64,000 bases of DNA from the NCBI GenBank assembly GCA_006503535.1, contig QYRS01000004.1, forward strand, positions 2,914,001-2,978,000. The letters run 5' to 3'. This DNA is from Arthrinium phaeospermum (taxonomy: Eukaryota > Ascomycota > Sordariomycetes > Amphisphaeriales > Apiosporaceae). Positions within the stretch are counted from its first letter, which is position 1; the number at the start of each line of letters is the position of its first letter. The notes below the pieces were generated by a model. The model saw only the letters and a program-made list of their open reading frames with translations. It was not told the DNA's origin and made no database searches. Position numbers and translations under genes: made by a program. Below are positions 21,701 to 32,545 of this stretch, piece after piece.

Positions 21701-24700
21701 ACGATGCTTGGATACTCCCATTATCTCTTCCATCGACATGCTAAGCCTCCCCCCAGGCCGCCTGGGTGTCGGGAAAGCTGCCAGTTTCGAGGTCAAGACA
21801 TTTGTCAACGAGGACATACCCGGAAGGAAGAAGACTTATATCTTCCTTGCGGGAAGCCAAGAACAGCTTGGGTGCACCATTGCCCTGAGGGGTGCCCCGA
21901 CCTCGGTTCTGTCCAAGATCAAGCGTATCACCGAGTTCATGGTTTATGTTGTTTACAATCTCAAGCTTGAGTCTTGTCTGATGCAAGACTCGTCCTTGCA
22001 ACTACCGACCAGCGAAGAGATGGCCACAGGCTACAGCCAGCCCATCACTGAGAGTATGCTCTCGCTTAAGACGCAAGATTCTGCCACAAGCAGTGTACGG
22101 CAGAGAACCATGTCTGCGATGACAGTCGATGATTCACTACAGGCTCAAGAGTCTAACGGAAGCGCGGTCGCCGTCCCGGAAGTTCCGAGCATTTCGCACG
22201 CCTTGCAGCTGACGGACAATTTGATTTCGCTTCACGAGAGCCATGGCCGAGCCTCCAGCGAAAGCCTTGTCCCTGACGATGTTCCTATGCCTACATACTA
22301 CAGTGACATGGTTGCAAAGTACCAGACCAAATTGCTATCAGCTTCACCGTTTGTTCGGTTTTCTCAGCCTTACCTGTTGATGAAGGCCCGCGAGCAGGAG
22401 AGGAAGCTGGTCCACCTGAAAAAGCTGAGGGATCAGGATGTGGTGGAGGAGAGAGCAGATGACGAGAAGCCTAAGCCGCAGAAGTTCCAGCTAATCAAAC
22501 CCCAAATGGTTCATGAGATAGGCCAGAAAGCTCCCCGCCACATCATGGAAGTCTTGCATGCTGTCCATGATGCGGAGTACGACAAAGCTCTATACAACTA
22601 CCAGACTCAGACCAGGCAATGGGAGAACTATATCCAAGGCAATCTGGACTTGTTCGAACCATACGCCCATCAGAATATTGTGGTCCTCCATTCGGTCATA
22701 TGCACCGAAACCAAAATCCCCTGCGTCGAACCGGGCCTAATAGCGATAGCCTTCTACGACGAGCATGCCGAGGAGAACTCCAGTATGGATCCGGATTGCA
22801 CATTGGGCCAGTACATTGAAGACGTCTGTTTCAGTGCCGAAACGATATGCGCAAGCACCAGTTGCGATAAGAAGATGCACCAGCACCATCGCACATACGT
22901 CCACGGGGAGGCTCGAATCACATTCTTCATCGAGCAGGACACTCGAGGCAAACCACGCAGGGAGAACATAACCATGTGGAGCTACTGCAAATTGTGTAAG
23001 CGTGAAACGGCCGAGATGGAAATGTCAAAAGGAACCTGGAAATACTCATTTGGCAAGTACTTGGAGCTATCGTTCTGGAGTCGGGGCACGCGGCTCGTCA
23101 AATTCGAGGGTGACGATGGCTGGGAATGTCCTCATGACCATCACCGTGACCATATCCGGTATTTTGGCATATCTGACAAGGTTGTACGGGTACACTACGA
23201 CCCGATTGATCTCTTGGAGATCATTGTCCCGCGAGCTCGCATCACATGGAAGGTTGAGCATGACCTTAACCTGAAGAACGAGATCTTTACCTCCTGTCAA
23301 GACAGATGGGCTCGTTTCACCACTTCGGTCAAAGCGAGACTCAAGGCCATCAAATTGGACAACATTCCCGTGGAAAAGTCGGAAGCCTGTAAAGCGGAGA
23401 TGGATAAGATGAACAAGAAGCTACAGGAGGAGCATGTTGCGCTCCTTCGCAAACTCCAGGATGCCTACATGAACTCGAAGTACTACGAAGTCATCCCACT
23501 CAATGTTGTGCTTCGCGAAATGCTGGAGAAGGTCACAGACTGGGATGCCATCTTTGCAAAATTCGAAGTCGATTTCCTTCCGACGGAGAAGGATATCCGG
23601 AGGCTTACAATGCTCCAGCTACGGAAGATGTTCACGGATGAATCAAAGGAGTCGCTGTCAAGTACCGATACGACTGCGGAGATGACAGAAGCTACCGATC
23701 TGACCGAGAAGAGTTCCCAAGCAACCGTCCCTGAGCCCGAGACGAAACCCAGTACTCAGCCGCAAGATCCAGACTCGTCATTACTCTCTGAAAATTCTCA
23801 GCCTCCGACAGTTCCCGCTACTCCAATCGAGACCCCACTGGAAAGGGTTGAGCCTCTGGACTTGGCGACCCCCAAGGATGTCATCACCCCTTCGTTCGAT
23901 TCAAGTTTAGGGGGGTCGGTGGAACAAACACCCAAACCCCTAGAACCAGCATCGACTCCTTCCACAAGTCAGCCAACCACAGCCCCTTCCACGAATCAAC
24001 CAGCGACACCCATTGAAGCACCAACATCTCCCACAACACCAGCACCCTCGGCATCTGTTACTGAACAGATTGAACAATTGCGTCGTAAACAACAAGCGAT
24101 AGTCCTTGAAGAGGCCAAAGGTCTGGCTACTGGCGAGGGCGACGTGACTAAGAATTCGCGCGAAATACCAAAGGCTCCTGAACGTGGATCGTCCCGTAGA
24201 ATGGGCTTGCACGTTTCACCGCCAATGGTTCGCGCTATATCGCAGCCTGTAAATAACATACCAAGTATGTCGCGGTCGCAGTCTGGGGTTGGCAAGACGC
24301 TATTTGCGCTGGGCAAGGACAAGGGCAAGACCCCTACTTCCGAGATTCCTCCTGGCGCGGATGTTCGTAAGGTACCTACCAATGAGTCGGTCAAGGGCGA
24401 TAAGAAGCTGTTTGGTCTGAGGTCACGAAACAGCGTCAAGTCGTCCATCCCACGGTTCGTCGGCAAGAAGAAGGACACAACAAGAGTCTCTACTCTTGCG
24501 AAGCACTTTGAGCAGCTCAGTCGAGAGTTCGAGAAAGAGCGAAAGAAGGATCAGAAAAACCGCGCAGCCAAAATGTCCTATTCAAGAGCTATCCTTCAAC
24601 GATCATCTACCAGAGCAATCGTTGAGGTGTATGAGGATCCTGACGAGGCTGCCCATGAACCTGGGCCAGGTGTGGATGAATCATTAATTGGGAAGGATCC

Positions 24701-26368
24701 CACGGATTTGAAGGCGGACGGCCATCATAGTGCGGCTGCAAAAGAACCTACAGATCCACTGGAGCATCCAATCGAGACTCCTCTGTCTCCTTTGACCGAG
24801 AAAGTCCCGGCAGAAGAGCATACGGCTGAGGCCGAGACAGATGAGCATGCTCATGTTACAAGTCAAGCACAAACCGACGACGAGCAAGGAAACAGCGACA
24901 CGGAACAATCGCTTCTGGAGGGCACAATCGAAGAGATTGCCGAGTCAATTGATTCTAGTACTGAGATTCCCCTCGAGTTGCCAAAGCAGGACAAGATGAA
25001 CTTCATGAAAGTGCTTACCAACTTCTGGGCGGAGCGATCAGCCAGTGAATGGCCAGCCCTCGACTACCCGCTAAACGCCACAGATCACATCTTCATCGAT
25101 TCGGATATTATTGTACGGGAGGATGAGCCGAGTTCACTCATTGCATTTGCTTTAAGTTGTGAGGATTACAGGGCGAAGGCGAGCAGGTTCCATGGCCAGA
25201 GAGGGGGCTCACAAGAAAGCTTCTCCGACAAGTCAACCGACTATGGCTTCGGGGAATGGGTCGACGTCAGCGACGAGGCGCTTGAAGCCAGCTTCATTCG
25301 AGAGACGAGCAGTCATCTCAAGTATCAGTTTAACGAAGGATCGGCCAAGATGCTTGTTAAAATCTTCTACGCCGAGCAATTCGATGCTCTGCGACGAAAA
25401 TGTGGCGTAGCGCCCCGCATCGTCGAGTGTCTCTCTCGTTGTCTCAAATTCGACTCGAGGGGTGGCAAGACAAAGTCGGTATTCTTGAAGACCCAAGACG
25501 ACCGGCTTATGATGAAGGTATGTCCTATTCTCTCCTGACTGTGAAAACAGTCTACTAACCTTGTGTACCCAGTCGCTATCGCCAATTGAGACGTCGGCCT
25601 TCCTCAAATTTGCTCCGTCATACTTCGGCATAATGGCCGAGGCGTTATTCCACGACTTGCCATCTGTCATTGCCAAGATGCTAGGGTTCTTCCAAGTCAT
25701 TATCAAGAACCCTGTGACCAATACAGAGATCAAGCTCGACCTGCTCTTGATGGAGAACCTGTTTTACGACCGGGCGCCTACCAGGATTTTCGACTTGAAA
25801 GGATCTATGAGAAACCGCAAAATCCAGTCGACGGGAGAACAAAACGAAGTCCTGCTGGACGAAAACATGGTCGAGTTCATATGGGAGTCGCCGCTGTTCG
25901 CCCGAGAGCATAGCAAGAAGCTGCTGCGTGCCTCAGTGTGGAACGATACGCTCTTCCTTGCGCGACAAAATGTGATGGACTACTCCCTCATGGTTGCTGT
26001 AGACGAGGTTAAGAAGGAGCTCGTGGTCGGCATCATTGATTGTATCCGGACGTACACGTGGGACAAAACACTCGAAAGCTGGATCAAAGGACGAGGGTTT
26101 GCCGGCGGCGGTCGAAACAGGCCCACAGTGACGAGTCCTAAGGAATACAAGTCCCGATTCCGAGAGGCGATGGCTAGGTAAGAGAAGCATTCTGCATCCC
26201 CACCCCCATTTGAACTGTGGCTAACGATGGAGTAGGTACATCCTGCAAGCGCCGAATTGCTGGCACCAGTTTAATATGCCGGTGCTGGCAGCGCGGCCGC
26301 ACGTGCCAGGCAACATAGGAGGCGACGAGCCGGTAATGAAAGACCCAGGGGCGCCTCCTGCGATGTAA
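18777..26368 (+). CDS. FAB1: 1-phosphatidylinositol-3-phosphate 5-kinase Fab1/PIKfyve, 2492 aa
   Basis: Fab1 makes PtdIns(3,5)P2 on vacuole and endosome membranes and controls vacuole size and acidification. The exons are 18777-25517, 25573-26177 and 26236-26368 (about 2492 residues). Domain order is complete: a long disordered N-terminus; a FYVE zinc finger at about 430-492 with CKECFLCGALFTAFRRKHHC and the RKHHCR core that binds PtdIns3P; a chaperonin-like (CCT) domain around 870-1080; a Cys/His-rich conserved region around 1290-1560 (including HHRTYVHGEARITFF); and the C-terminal PIP-kinase domain with FDLKGSMRNR (about 2320) and MDYSLMVAVD (about 2383). The ATG at 18777 sits in a strong GCCACCATG context. 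An in-frame ATG at 18663 would add 38 residues lacking family similarity. Confidence 0.95.
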
Positions 26369-26965
26369 AGCAGAGTTTTGCATGAGGCCTGAATTGACGC
26401 TTGATGACTGTCGTTTATATATTTAGTGTATTGGTTGTTTTGACATGGCCCGGCGTTTGCTGTTTACCCAACAGGGACGAGCTTGTTTCGAATTGGGTGT
26501 TTGGCAAGGAATGGATCTCAGCATGGCGAGGTATATAGCTACAGACGGTGCTTTCGACCTGACGATACCCTAATAAGTACCTCTAAGTGGGCGTACGGGG
26601 TGTTGCCCTACGTTTTATACACATATGTATAGTGATGAGCGTTGAGACATGCCTCAGTAAGTGATTTAATATCTCTACCGTATATAACGTTTAATTGTAA
26701 GCTATAGCAGCTACACGTTCATCTATTTTTACTTGGTCGAGATGTCAGGACTCAGCGCAAGCTCAAAGTATGTAGGTAGCAAGACGGGGCCTACAAGGCC
26801 CCACTAAATTCCAGTCGCGGTAGTGCCTAAAGCTCGATTTGGTGACTTCACTTCCACCCCCACTAGAACATTAATCTCACATTGCTCAATTGGAAGTCAA
26901 GCTATGAATCTTGACTATACTTGATCATTTGGTATCATTTGATCTCTATTTCAACAGGACCAAGC
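26369..26965. other. Intergenic region between Fab1 and Mdm12
   Basis: About 600 bp, AT-richer than the coding regions, holding the Fab1 3' region and the Mdm12 promoter. The AGTGCCTAAAG motif at about 26821-26831 recalls one upstream of Fab1. No gene is seen. Confidence 0.4.
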
Positions 26966-28504
26966 ATGTCGATAGACCTCAACTGGGAAACGTTGACCGG
27001 AGGGCCAGACGGCGACGCTCTGGCCGAAAGCATCCGTGACTTCATCCACACCAAATTTCAAGCCGTCCCGCTTCCGCGCTTCATTAAGTCGGTCACCGTG
27101 CATGACTTTGAATTTGGCAACATCCCTCCTGAAGTCGTACTCAAAGACATATGTGATCCTTTGCCAGATTTCTATGAAGAGAACCCGGACGCTGACGACT
27201 TGGATGAGTCTGATGAGGACGATGAAGATGAAGAAGACGCTCGGCCCGGAACTGCTAGGGTCGCAAACAATGGCGATGAAGGTGTCTCCGACGCCATCCG
27301 GGAAGCTGAGCGGCGCCGCAAAGTCGAGCAAGGCAGGCGTCTCGGCTTGGCATTTGCTTACGGCACACCGGGCAGCACGCCGCCCACTCCAGGTATAGGA
27401 GGCTCGCCCCATATTCACACTGCAGGCCTACGAAGCGCTCCGGGCACACCAGCGGACATCGGCAGCCCCTTCCTTGGTCTGTCTACGCCAGGAATCCCAG
27501 GTGGGACCTCAAATATGCACTACTTTCCTTCGCACATTGCAACAGGTTGGTCGGGCACACAGACACCACTGGCAGCTGTGGCCAGTGCTCAGCATCTGAA
27601 CGGCTGGCTGGATTCGACGAGCAATCTATCATCGCCCATAGATAGGGGCCAGCGGCCTTCATTCTCTTCTAACAACACCTGGAACAGCAAGGGACAGGGC
27701 TACTTTGGACAACAGGGCCGAAAATACTCGCAAGGCTCCAATAGCGTCGGAGATGCCCAGCCCTCGTTTCTGACCCCAGGCGCTCCGGGACAGCCTCTGC
27801 GCGAGAAGCACAGTGTATCTACTATGGCCCCTACATCCGTGGAAGCGTCACGGCCGCCGACGAGGGACGGTCCCAATTCATCAACGACAGATGCGCGACG
27901 CGGCTCATCGGTAGCGGTAGATGAGGACTATGATTCAGCGGAAGAAGGCGGTGCTGCAGGCTCTGGCGGACAGCGGCGGCGCAAATTCTACCGCGAGCCA
28001 CGTGTCGAAGACATGCAGGCCGTATTCCGCATCAAATATTCGGGAGACATCAAGCTCATGCTCACAGCCGAGATCCTGCTTGACTATCCGATGCCTAGCT
28101 TTGTCGGGATCCCTGTTAAGCTGAACATCACGGGCCTTTCGTTCGACGGGGTGGGGGTTGTGGCGTACATCAGGAAGAGGGTGCACTTCTGCTTCCTAAG
28201 CCCGGATGATGCCCTCACTGCCATCGGAGATGATGAAGATGATGACGAGGCTGAAGAGTCTAACGGCGCAGAGGCGGGGATCAAGAGTAGCACTACTACG
28301 CCCAAGGAGAAGAAAGCGTCCAAAGGAGGGCGCATGGGGGGATTGCTACAGGAGATCAAAGTGGAGAGTGAGATCGGGCAAAGAGAAGGCATGAAGCAGA
28401 GCCTCAAGAACGTAGGCAAGGTTGAGAGGTTCGTCCTTGAACAGGTGCGCAGAATCTTCGAAGAAGAGTTCGTGTATCCCAGCTTCTGGACGTTCCTAGT
28501 TTGA
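26966..28504 (+). CDS. MDM12: ERMES complex subunit Mdm12, 512 aa
   Basis: Mdm12 is a cytosolic SMP-domain lipid-transfer subunit of the ER-mitochondria encounter structure, bridging Mmm1 and Mdm34. The gene is a single exon of 512 codons from the ATG at 26966. The N-terminal half of the SMP domain ([13 protein letters not shown], then [20 protein letters not shown] and [17 protein letters not shown]) is followed by an acidic stretch and a roughly 230-residue Gly/Pro/Ser-rich insert, usual in filamentous ascomycetes but absent in yeast. The SMP fold then resumes ([20 protein letters not shown], then [27 protein letters not shown]). It ends with the conserved [20 protein letters not shown]. 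The same frame continues 15 codons upstream, but the conserved MSIDLNWE start decides the initiation codon. Confidence 0.95.
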   Translation: MSIDLNWETLTGGPDGDALAESIRDFIHTKFQAVPLPRFIKSVTVHDFEFGNIPPEVVLKDICDPLPDFYEENPDADDLDESDEDDEDEEDARPGTARVANNGDEGVSDAIREAERRRKVEQGRRLGLAFAYGTPGSTPPTPGIGGSPHIHTAGLRSAPGTPADIGSPFLGLSTPGIPGGTSNMHYFPSHIATGWSGTQTPLAAVASAQHLNGWLDSTSNLSSPIDRGQRPSFSSNNTWNSKGQGYFGQQGRKYSQGSNSVGDAQPSFLTPGAPGQPLREKHSVSTMAPTSVEASRPPTRDGPNSSTTDARRGSSVAVDEDYDSAEEGGAAGSGGQRRRKFYREPRVEDMQAVFRIKYSGDIKLMLTAEILLDYPMPSFVGIPVKLNITGLSFDGVGVVAYIRKRVHFCFLSPDDALTAIGDDEDDDEAEESNGAEAGIKSSTTTPKEKKASKGGRMGGLLQEIKVESEIGQREGMKQSLKNVGKVERFVLEQVRRIFEEEFVYPSFWTFLV

Positions 28505-28947
28505 TGTACAGGCGTGCGCAATTAAGCAGGGTATACTACAGTTTGCCTAGCCACCCGACCCTTTATTACCGACGGAATCCCAGAACAGCTCTGTCTTCGG
28601 GACCGATAATTTGGAAGGCGATGCCATCTCTGATCGAAATCTGGCGAATGGCCGTACAGACAGGGCGGACGAGCTCGAGATTTTGTTCAGGCCCATCGCG
28701 ATCTGGACATCGCAAACATACGATCGCTCCAGCTTTCGTCGAAAGGAGGCTCGTTCGCAGTTGTTACGCAAAGTTTATCAGCCACAAGACGTCATATGTT
28801 TGGACCGTCTCAAGATACGCTGGAGTTGGCATTCATATAAACATTAGGGCAGGCTCTTCGAACCTCACCTCATTCCGACTTTCCACTCTCTGAACTTTGC
28901 CCAATTTTCATTTGGAATTCTGAAGCTGCAGTTGTTTTGCCCGACCT

Positions 28948-29424
28948 TTGTGGCCCCTTGAGAGAATTCATTTGGAACTTCGCAACGTGCGTCGTTTTCA
29001 GTCGAAGCACAGCTTGCGAAGCCTCTACTATTATTCTTATTCACATGTCACCTTGTTTACTATTCTCTGGCAGCCTCGTATCGTATTGATGACCGACACT
29101 TTATCGTTCCTATCAGAAGAGTACTCCGCCATCTATTTTGATGGAGAGAAAGGGGGTTTCCATTTGGACACCCGTCGGTCGCCAATACGAGATATACTAA
29201 AAGAAAGGCCAAAGGTTATCATGTTCCCACCCACCCACACCAAAGCAGAGCAGAACCCTCTTTCAGCGTGGGAAAGTTCTCAAGTCGATAATCTACCCAT
29301 CCCGTCGAAGCTCAGATGGCCCCGGCCGAGATATATGACCATGAAACCTGATCTTTGCATCGAGCGAGATGGCACAATCGATGCATCTCTCCTACCAGAT
29401 AATCATTTCATCGTATCCCCTTGA
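28948..29424 (+). CDS. Orphan reading frame ending inside an inverted-repeat element
   Basis: A 158-codon frame; an internal ATG at 29089 (MTDTLSFLSEEYSAIYFDGE) gives a more plausible start of 111 codons. I do not recognise the product. The last codons and the stop at 29422-29424 come from the left arm of the inverted-repeat element at 29414-29598. Without the element the frame would read one different residue and also stop at once. It could be a real small gene, a gene remnant or chance. Confidence 0.2.
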   Translation: MWPLERIHLELRNVRRFQSKHSLRSLYYYSYSHVTLFTILWQPRIVLMTDTLSFLSEEYSAIYFDGEKGGFHLDTRRSPIRDILKERPKVIMFPPTHTKAEQNPLSAWESSQVDNLPIPSKLRWPRPRYMTMKPDLCIERDGTIDASLLPDNHFIVSP

Positions 29425-29598
29425 TTGCCAAATACCGCATTAGTTGTGGGGACAGCTTCCGGTCGAATTAGAATATCAGATATGCTCGGATGGTGAGAGT
29501 TGACGCCGTCGAGGACTTGTGACGCGCGCAGGTAACAACAGAAGTTGAAGTATAGACTCGCCCCACAACTAATGCGGTATTTGGCAATCAAGGGGATA
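29414..29598. mobile_element. Candidate MITE with 36-bp perfect inverted arms and TA flanks
   Basis: The arms at 29416-29451 and 29561-29596 are perfect reverse complements of 36 bp, beginning TCCCCTTGATTGCC and ending in GTGGGG. Each is bordered outside by TA (29414-29415 and 29597-29598), as expected for a TA target-site duplication of Tc1/mariner-type elements. The roughly 109-bp core has no coding capacity. Perfect arm identity implies recent insertion or conversion. A simple palindromic rearrangement is the alternative. No second copy is seen in this window. Confidence 0.6.
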
Positions 29599-30126
29599 CT
29601 GTGATGTTTGGATCCGGCAGCAGGTTTCTGACAGGACGGAAACACCCAGATGCAGCTTATTCCCGTCTGTCAGACATACTTAGCGCACACACTCTCCTAT
29701 TGGCGAAACCCGCCACACGCCACACGGGATGGTGCGCTGTGCACAGCGCAAGTACGAATACTATTCTCCATATCAGACGCCTGCGACAGGCCATAATAAA
29801 ATCTACGGCAGATCCCGCACAGCTCAACTGCCACTACTGTACATTTGGAGCTCATTTTCCGGTTGATGCGGCGTGGCAAGGCCCCATGGGACAGTGATCG
29901 ACAGGAACTATGGTGGATCATGCCCATGATTCATTCAGACTTCGGATCCGGGCTATGATACATTGATACGGATCCATTTGGGTACGCCTGCCCTGTGCGG
30001 GATCATGTGTAGTGGTATCTAGTATACATACCTCTACCAGTCCCTGTCGATCTCTTTCCTAGATCTCCACCCCCTTGATAGCAACACTTCACGATGCAGT
30101 GATTCATTGACGCAACCTACCATACC
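29599..30126. other. Region upstream of the rhodopsin-like gene
   Basis: About 530 bp with no supportable gene. Just before the rhodopsin-like start it holds a presumed promoter and leader of C/T-rich character (about 30040-30110). The wider 28505-30126 interval is gene-poor apart from the orphan frame and the inverted-repeat element. Confidence 0.4.
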
Positions 30127-32158
30127 ATGGATATCAGCTCAGCGAAGAACCCCGAGCTCTTCTCGACGGAATCAAGGGCGGCCGCCGTCGTCGTCGGTGT
30201 CACCGCCCTTCTCCTCATACCCACAGTGGCCGTAGGCTTGCGCTTTTATACGCGCCGCGTGCTTACTGGGAGAGTCAGTTACGATGACTGGATATCGCTC
30301 GTGGCACTCGTCAGTATTGCCCCCTGAGCTGAGGGTTGATTGCTCCTCTGAAATGTCTTGCGGACACTGACTGCTCCCAGAACCTTGGGTTTGCCTGTGG
30401 TATCACGGTTGCATACAGTAAGTGACTGGCCCTCCAGAGTATGAGCTTTCATGATTATAGTATCACTGCTAAGACCCTATCAGTGACTCGCGTCGGTCTG
30501 GGCCACCATATTGGAACGATAACACAGTCTCAAGGTATCTCGGAGTACTTGAAGGTTCGTACATCTCTACTCATCGGTGCTTATCAAACACGCACTCTTT
30601 CTAACGCTGCCGTTTCCCTGTGGCACAGGCGTTCTACCTCTCCGTCGTCTTCTACAATATTGGCATCATGTTCGTGAAGCTCAGCTTCCTGGCCATGTAC
30701 TACCGGGCCATGAAAACACCTGCATGGAGAAGGGCTTTGGCGCTCATAACAGTTCTCGTCTTCGCATGGGAAGTGACACAGGTGTTCGCGGCCATTTTCT
30801 TCTGCAAGCCCTTCCCAAGCCATGGGGACGAGTCAGTCGCCCATATCAAATGCATTCAGTACCTGCCCGAATGGTACCAGAACACGGCAGGCAACATTGC
30901 ACTGAACGCCATCATCTTGCTCCTTGCAGTTCTGATGGTTCGTAAAATGAGGCTACCTTGGGCGCAGAAGTTAGCCTTGGCAGCTATCTTCAGCTTGGGT
31001 ATCTTGTAAGTCGGCCCCCCTTTGCCGCGCTCTTTTGTGGCAAACTGAAACGTTCGACTAAACGAAATGGCCCTGGATAGTACGTTAGCAGCCAGCATCA
31101 TCCGAATTAAATTCCTTGGTCTGTACCTCGACACGACCTTCGACAACGCGGATGCAGCAATGTGGTCGATCTGCGAGATCAGCGCCGGGCTAACGTGCGC
31201 CTGCCTGCCGACCCTTCGCCCCCTCGCCGCGCGATATCTGCCCAGGTACTTCGGCTACCAGAGAACCGGGGTGCTGGTGTTCAACCGATACGGGAAATCG
31301 ATACCCCCTCCCCTGCCGCTGCACCAGCGACCTATCTGGTACGGGGCCGAGTCTCCCAAACTCGCACTAGATACGGGGGTGACGCTCAACAGCGGCAAAA
31401 CGGTTGCCCGAAGCGTCACCACGGATCTCGATGCGCCGTTCGACGACTACCATAAGCCGCCGCAATATGTGTATGCCGCACACCCTCCGAAGGCGGCACA
31501 CCCTGCGACGACGATAGCGCCGCAGCGGCCAACGCTATCGCGTCTGATCTCATCGTCCTCGTCACGGCGGCACAGCACTCCCGAGAGCGCGGCCGATCGG
31601 ACCGAGATCATCATCATAGGGCTCCAATGTGCCCGTTCGGGCGAGGGTTCACCACCACCACCACCACCACAAGATCGCGTCGACGGCGGTGGCGACGGCG
31701 GCGTCCAACAACCAGATTCCGTCTATCAGAGCTGGCGGAACAGCGAGACCGGCTCGTTTGGCCGAGAAACGACGGGGTCGGCGCCTTCGGCAACTACCGT
31801 GCCCGTGGTGTTCTGGGACGATGGGAGGAACCTCGCTTATCCACGATACCATAATTATCCCGACTCGCCAATTGACTTGCGTCAGGGCCGAGGATTCGAT
31901 GATGTTCACCAAAACTACAACATGGCTGACCAGTACGCAAATGGGTTGGAGGGTAATGCCGAAGCAACAACAACAACAGCCACTCGTCCAGGGGATCTGA
32001 TGATGCTGGCAACTCCAGATACCCCGAGTACTACGCAGTGGTACGCTGATGCAGGCCGGGTGGAGGAGGCGAACTTGAATCACATACAAGGCAACAACAA
32101 CAATAACAGCAGGAACAGCAACAACAGGGTACGCAGTTTCTGGAGGTGGCGAAGATAG
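30127..32158 (+). CDS. Fungal rhodopsin-fold integral membrane protein, 581 aa
   Basis: A member of the large fungal family of seven-helix plasma-membrane proteins related to Pth11-type receptors. Signalling roles are known for a few members only. The exons are 30127-30309, 30381-30417, 30484-30554, 30629-31005 and 31081-32158. Family features are an N-terminal helix (VVVGVTALLLIPTVAVGLRF), then RVSYDDWISLVAL with the conserved acidic D-D-W after helix 1, VGLGHH, helices FYLSVVFYNIGIMFVKLSFL and ITVLVFAWEVTQVFAAIFF with the CKPF motif, then CIQYLPEW, NIALNAIILLLAVLMV, LALAAIFSLGIL and a final helix block (MWSICEISAGLTCACLPTLR). A Ser/Pro/Asn-rich cytosolic tail of roughly 260 residues follows. 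Ligand and role are unknown. Confidence 0.85.
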
Positions 32159-32545
32159 AATGTGGGAGATCCTGCAATGATACATACATAGGGCGAAAGT
32201 AGCTAAGACAATACTACATGGGTTCCTTTCCTGGGTAATGATGCTTTCACTTGGTGCCACCAACGCCTACTCCGTACAGCATTTAGTATATCACGAATGC
32301 TCTCATGTCATCACATTTCAATACTCATAAATCGAGGTGGTATAAACATTGGCATTGCTGATTGTTCACTTCTCACATTTGATATCACCGTCGCTATCTA
32401 GCCTATATGTATTGCTTAGTCTTTTTTCTCATAAATTCATCAAGCTCAACTTTCAACAGATGGTGTGAGCTGGCTATTCTCCAAACTCGTCTCATCCTAA
32501 GGATATTCCAAAACACGTGCCCGCTATTTATCATTTCAAACCAAC
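32159..32545. other. Convergent intergenic region, no gene seen
   Basis: About 390 bp, AT-rich, between the 3' ends of the membrane protein (+) and betaine-lipid synthase (-). It likely holds two 3' untranslated regions. Confidence 0.5.
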
